Shown: positions 60,744 through 64,000 of the stretch, in pieces
How the letters are laid out: each line of letters starts with the position of its first letter
How positions within the stretch are numbered: the stretch's first letter is position 1
Assembly: GCF_014648695.1 (NCBI RefSeq)
Contig: NZ_BMRP01000014.1
Coordinates: 1 to 64,000 of the forward strand
Length of the DNA: 64,000 bases
Origin: Streptomyces albospinus
GTDB taxonomy: Bacteria > Actinomycetota > Actinomycetes > Streptomycetales > Streptomycetaceae
Direction: 5' to 3'
Program-made: the position numbers and the translations under genes
The notes under the pieces: generated by a model
What the model saw: only the letters and a program-made list of their open reading frames with translations
What the model was told of the DNA's origin: nothing
Databases searched by the model: none

Positions 60744-61870
60744 TTCCGGCCGAGGCGGGCCGTCCGTCCTTCGCTGACACGGCGAGGGCGCAGGCCCGTA
60801 CGGCCGCCAAGCCGGATCTCGCCGTCGTCGGCGCCACCGGCGCCGTCGGCGCGGTCCTGCTCGGGATCCTTTCCGAGCGGGCCGACGTCTGGGGCGAGAT
60901 CCGGCTGATCGCTTCTCCCCGCTCGGCCGGCCGCAAGCTGACCGTGCGGGGTGAAGAGGTCGAGGTCGTCGGACTGAGCGAGGACGCGTTCGAGGGCATC
61001 GACGTCGCGATGTTCGACGTGCCCGACGAGGTCGCCGCGCAGTGGGTGCCGGTCGCGGTGTCCAAGGGCGCGGTCGTGGTGGACAATTCGGGCGCGTTCC
61101 GGATGGATCCCGACGTGCCGCTGGTGGTGCCCGAGGTCAATGCGTGCGCGGCCCGGATGCGACCGCGCGGCATCATCGCCAATCCGAACTGCACCACCCT
61201 CTCGATGATCGTGGCGCTGGGCGCGCTGCACGCCGAGTACGGGCTGAGCGAGCTGATCGTCTCCTCGTACCAGGCCGCGTCGGGGGCCGGGCAGGCCGGC
61301 GCCGAGACGCTGCGGGCGCAGCTCGCGGCGGTGTCCGGTACGGATCTGGGCACCACGCCGGGCGATGTGCGGCGGGCGGTCAGCGACACCCTGGGCCCGT
61401 TCCCGGCGCCGCTCGCGCTCAACGTCGTGCCCTGGGCGGGCTCGCTCCAGGAGGACGGCTGGTCCTCGGAGGAGCTGAAGATCCGCAACGAGTCCCGCAA
61501 GATCCTGGGGCTGCCGGATCTGCCGGTGATCGCGACCTGCGTACGGGTCCCGGTGATCACCACGCATTCGCTGGCCGTGCACGCGCGGTTCGAGAACGAG
61601 GTCACGGTCGCGGGCGCGCACGAGATACTGGCGGCGGCCCCCGGCGTCGTCCTGAGCGACGACCCGGCGGAGGGCGAGTACCCGACCCCGGCGGATGTGG
61701 TGGGGACGGATCCCACGTGGGTGGGCCGGGTGCGGCGGTCGCTGGACGATCCGCGGGCGCTGGAGTTCTTCGTGTGCGGGGACAACCTGCGCAAGGGGGC
61801 GGCGCTGAACACGGCGCAGATCGGGGAGTTGGTCGCGGCCGAGACGGCGGTCGGGGAGCCGCGGGCGTAG
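60740..61870 (+). CDS. asd: Aspartate-semialdehyde dehydrogenase
   Basis: A 376-aa NADPH-dependent enzyme that reduces aspartyl phosphate made by the preceding kinase. Nucleotide-binding start: LAVVGATGAVGAVLLGILSE. The active-site Cys lies in IIANPNCTTLSMIVALGALH, with VSSYQAASGAGQAGAETLRA and the substrate-binding His/Arg blocks VIATCVRVPVITTHSLAVHA after it. The first ~25 residues are an extension rich in Ala and Arg. The ATG overlaps the kinase stop (ATGA). The pair supplies the cell-wall and amino-acid branch. Confidence 0.97.
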   Translation: MIPAEAGRPSFADTARAQARTAAKPDLAVVGATGAVGAVLLGILSERADVWGEIRLIASPRSAGRKLTVRGEEVEVVGLSEDAFEGIDVAMFDVPDEVAAQWVPVAVSKGAVVVDNSGAFRMDPDVPLVVPEVNACAARMRPRGIIANPNCTTLSMIVALGALHAEYGLSELIVSSYQAASGAGQAGAETLRAQLAAVSGTDLGTTPGDVRRAVSDTLGPFPAPLALNVVPWAGSLQEDGWSSEELKIRNESRKILGLPDLPVIATCVRVPVITTHSLAVHARFENEVTVAGAHEILAAAPGVVLSDDPAEGEYPTPADVVGTDPTWVGRVRRSLDDPRALEFFVCGDNLRKGAALNTAQIGELVAAETAVGEPRA

Positions 61871-62288
61871 GCGCGTCCGGTGGGCCGGCGCGGTGGGCGG
61901 GCCCGTCGATCCGTGCCGGCCGGTCCTGGGGCGCGAGTTGGCCGGATGGGGTGTCGTGGGTCGGGGCGCCTGGGACATAATTTGTAGGCCATGTGAAGAT
62001 TGTGTGCGCTGGGCGCTGGTCCGAACCGCTTGAGCTGGGCTGATGTTCTGTTCGATCATTCGCTTCCCTCGGTGCTGCAACCGTCGGCCTGTGGGGGGCG
62101 TCTCTCCGGCCACCTGCGGGCGGTCCGAAGTGTCCGCGGGCTGTTCCAGGGTCCTGGGTGGCGGGGCGAATACGTCGGGGCGAATGGGACATTGGGGAAG
62201 AGCTGGTACGCATGAGGGCATTTAATGCATCGTCACAAGCGATGCCTTGCGCGTACAACCCTTTTGGGGGGAAGCGTGTCCAACAGGC
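61871..62288 (+). other. Intergenic region before the ECF sigma gene
   Basis: 418 bases without a supported gene. A CATAAT -10-like element lies near 61975-61980. Close to the sigma gene are the palindrome GCATT-T-AATGC (62218-62228) and the inverted repeat GCATCG (62227-62232) / CGATGC (62240-62245), which overlap and could be an operator. Confidence 0.45.
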
Positions 62289-62951
62289 GTGGCAGAGGTA
62301 CTCGGTTTCACCATCGCTCCGGTGGGTGCGGCAGGCGCGGCAGTGCGCCCGCAGCTCCCGCGGGTGCCCGGGGGCATGCCGGTGATCGCCCCCTGGCCCG
62401 CCGCGCGCCCCGCGCAGGTTCCTTCTCAGCGTGGGGACACTGACGACGCGATGGCTGCGGGCACCACAGTCGACCACCTCACCGAGACGTATCGCGCGCA
62501 CTACCGCTCGCTCCTCGGCCTGGCCGCGCTGCTCCTCGACGACACCGCCTCCTGCGAGGACGTCGTCCAGGAAGCCTTCATCCGTGTGCACTCCGCGCGC
62601 GGGCGGGTCCGCGACCCCGAGAAGACCCTCGCGTATCTGCGGCAGACCGTCGTCAACCTCTCGCGCTTCGCGCTGCGCCGCCGCATCCTCGGGCTCAAGC
62701 TGCTGTCCAAGCCGATGCCCGACATGGCGAGCGCCGAGGAGGGCGCGTACGACCTGCTGGAACGCGACCAGTTGATCCAGGCGATGCGCGGACTGCAACG
62801 CCGCCAGCGCGAGGTGCTGGTGCTGCGCTACTTCGCCGATATGACGGAGGCTCAGGTCGCGCAGACGCTGGGCATATCCCTCGGCTCGGTCAAGGCGTAC
62901 GGATCGCGCGGGATCGCGGCGCTCCGCGTCGCTATGGAGGCTCCGGCGTGA
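62289..62951 (+). CDS. ECF-type RNA polymerase sigma factor (SigE-like)
   Basis: A 220-aa sigma-70 family factor. After a Pro/Ala-rich tail (~1-60), region 2 runs from TYRAHYRSLLGLAALLLDD through CEDVVQEAFIRVHSARGRVR, and region 4 from GLQRRQREVLVLRYFADMTE through LGISLGSVKAYGSRGIAALR. Region 3 is absent, as in ECF factors. I choose the GTG at 62289 (VAEVLGFTIAP), which matches streptomycete relatives as I know them; an ATG at 62247 is possible. The stop overlaps the next gene (GTGA), whose membrane protein is probably its regulator. Confidence 0.9.
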   Translation: MAEVLGFTIAPVGAAGAAVRPQLPRVPGGMPVIAPWPAARPAQVPSQRGDTDDAMAAGTTVDHLTETYRAHYRSLLGLAALLLDDTASCEDVVQEAFIRVHSARGRVRDPEKTLAYLRQTVVNLSRFALRRRILGLKLLSKPMPDMASAEEGAYDLLERDQLIQAMRGLQRRQREVLVLRYFADMTEAQVAQTLGISLGSVKAYGSRGIAALRVAMEAPA

Positions 62952-64000
62952 AGGGGGCAGGAGCCGGGCGCGGAACCGGGCTCGGCAGCACGGACGAGAC
63001 CGGCCGGGAGGCCGGGAACGGTGGTGCGTACGGGAACGCTGGTGCGGCGGATGGGGCCGGTGGTGCGTACAGGACCGGTGGTGCGGATAAGACCCGTGGT
63101 GCGTATAGGGCCGGCGGTGCGGAGAGCGCTGGTCGTGGGGGTGAGGGGGATGCGTCCTCTTCTGGTTCCGCCTCTGGTTCCGCTTCCGCCTCTGGTTCTG
63201 CTTCCGGATCCGGTTCTGCTTCCGGATCCGGTTCGGGTGCCGGTTCCGGGGACGGGGGCGGTGGTTCGACCGGTGGGGGGTTCGGCGGCGAGGGCTTCGG
63301 TGGTGGGGGCTTCGGTGGTGGGGGCCTCGGTGGCGAGGATGAGCTGAGACGGTTGTTGCAGTCCCGCGTCGCCGATCTGGAGCCCGCGGCGGACGCGCTG
63401 GATCAGCTGCGGCGCGCGGTACCGGCCCGGCGCCAGCGGCGGCGGCACGCCCTCGTGGGCGCGGCGGCCGTGGTGCTCCTCGGCGGTACGGCGATCCCGG
63501 CGATGGTCCATGTCGCCGACTTCGTCGACGGCTCCGGGGACCGTTCCGCCAACGCCGCCAGCAGCCGGCGCGCCGAACACGACACCGCGGGTACGCGCGG
63601 CGAAGGCACCGGGCAGGCCAGTGCGCGGCCGACCGGCAACGACGGCCGGAAGCCCGGCAGCGGCAGGACCGCGGGCACGGGGGACCAAGACGCCGCAACT
63701 CCCGGCGCGGGCGCGGTCGCCGGCGTCGGTACGCCCGCCCCGAACACCACCATGGACGTCTCCTCGCCTGCCTGCGGACGCGACCAGCTCGGCCGGGCGA
63801 CCAGCACGGTCGCGCCGGCGGACTCCGTGGGACGGGTCTACGGCGCGTTCCGGGTGGTCAACACGTCCAGCGCCGCCTGTTCGGTACAGGGCGGCGGAAC
63901 CGTCGACCTGACCCCGCAGGGCTCCACGAAGTCGGACAAGGTCCATGTCGTCGACCACACGACGGGCGACGACGCCACCGGGCTGCCGGATCCGGCGACG
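62948..64000 (+). CDS. Membrane-anchored protein coupled to the sigma factor (partial)
   Basis: At least 351 codons, open to the right edge. The GTG overlaps the sigma stop (GTGA). Residues ~25-65 hold GGAY-type repeats (GNGGAYGN, GGAYRTGGADK, RGAYRAGGAES). Residues ~75-135 are Gly/Ser/Ala repeats and GGGFGGEGF units. A helical segment with DELRRLLQSRVADLEPAADA (~140-160) is followed by one membrane helix near 178-195 (HALVGAAAVVLLGGTAIPAM). The outside part is Gly/Thr/Ala-rich with a Cys-containing domain (SSPACGRDQLGRATSTVAPA). Position and topology suggest an anti-sigma-like protein, but no zinc-binding anti-sigma motif is visible. Confidence 0.8.
   Translation, partial: MKGAGAGRGTGLGSTDETGREAGNGGAYGNAGAADGAGGAYRTGGADKTRGAYRAGGAESAGRGGEGDASSSGSASGSASASGSASGSGSASGSGSGAGSGDGGGGSTGGGFGGEGFGGGGFGGGGLGGEDELRRLLQSRVADLEPAADALDQLRRAVPARRQRRRHALVGAAAVVLLGGTAIPAMVHVADFVDGSGDRSANAASSRRAEHDTAGTRGEGTGQASARPTGNDGRKPGSGRTAGTGDQDAATPGAGAVAGVGTPAPNTTMDVSSPACGRDQLGRATSTVAPADSVGRVYGAFRVVNTSSAACSVQGGGTVDLTPQGSTKSDKVHVVDHTTGDDATGLPDPAT
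63194..63229 (+). repeat. Perfect 18-base tandem duplication
   Basis: GGTTCTGCTTCCGGATCC occurs twice in direct succession (63194-63211 and 63212-63229), in frame, within the Gly/Ser-rich part of the last gene. Confidence 0.9.

Overview
The window reads as a stretch of a Streptomyces (or very close actinomycete) chromosome. Base composition is high in GC, many genes start with GTG, and neighbouring genes often overlap by ATGA or GTGA. The gene content also fits: geosmin synthase, XRE/DUF5753 plus DUF397 pairs, SpoIIE-type phosphatases with HATPase tails, a type VII-type RHS toxin operon, and the 4.5S RNA-dnaX-ybaB-recR-ask-asd block. All calls come from reading the sequence and its translations; no database search was run.

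0-5.5 kb: small stress or efflux units under local regulators (TetR-peroxiredoxin, MFS pump with divergent XRE, DUF1348 protein with divergent TetR and two palindromic operators). 5.6-12.8 kb: a polymorphic toxin operon (SseB-like protein, WXG-like partner, 1580-aa RHS/YD protein, small immunity candidate) followed by a tandem pair of related membrane proteins. 12.8-15.5 kb: XRE/DUF397 pair and a secreted beta-propeller protein. 15.5-18.8 kb: MarR regulator, then an Lrp-ddaH-rocD arginine/ornithine unit. 19.2-22.6 kb: ATP-grasp ligase and geosmin synthase.

22.6-28.4 kb is an accessory cluster of small and regulatory proteins (DUF6879, XRE/DUF5753, an HTH-less DUF5753 copy, DUF397, an RsbW-like ATPase and two small unknowns). 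Three of its genes carry the rare TTA leucine codon, so translation of the cluster probably depends on bldA. 28.5-40 kb holds a PucR regulator, two large phosphatase/kinase proteins, an amino-acid permease, a glycine-rich small protein and an ABC exporter. 40-43 kb: VapBC, a DoxX-like protein and an amidohydrolase with a repeated operator, then a decayed FkbM methyltransferase. 43.6-47.6 kb: a 1337-aa NTPase with 14 WD40 repeats, flanked by strongly structured DNA and tandem repeats. 48-53.8 kb: GntR regulator, two-component system with a DUF2079 membrane protein, a glycosyltransferase and a GntR remnant.

54.3-64 kb is core genome: tRNA-Ser, SRP RNA, dnaX, ybaB, recR, a DUF5063 protein, aspartokinase and aspartate-semialdehyde dehydrogenase as a coupled pair, then an ECF sigma factor coupled to a membrane-anchored protein that runs off the right edge.
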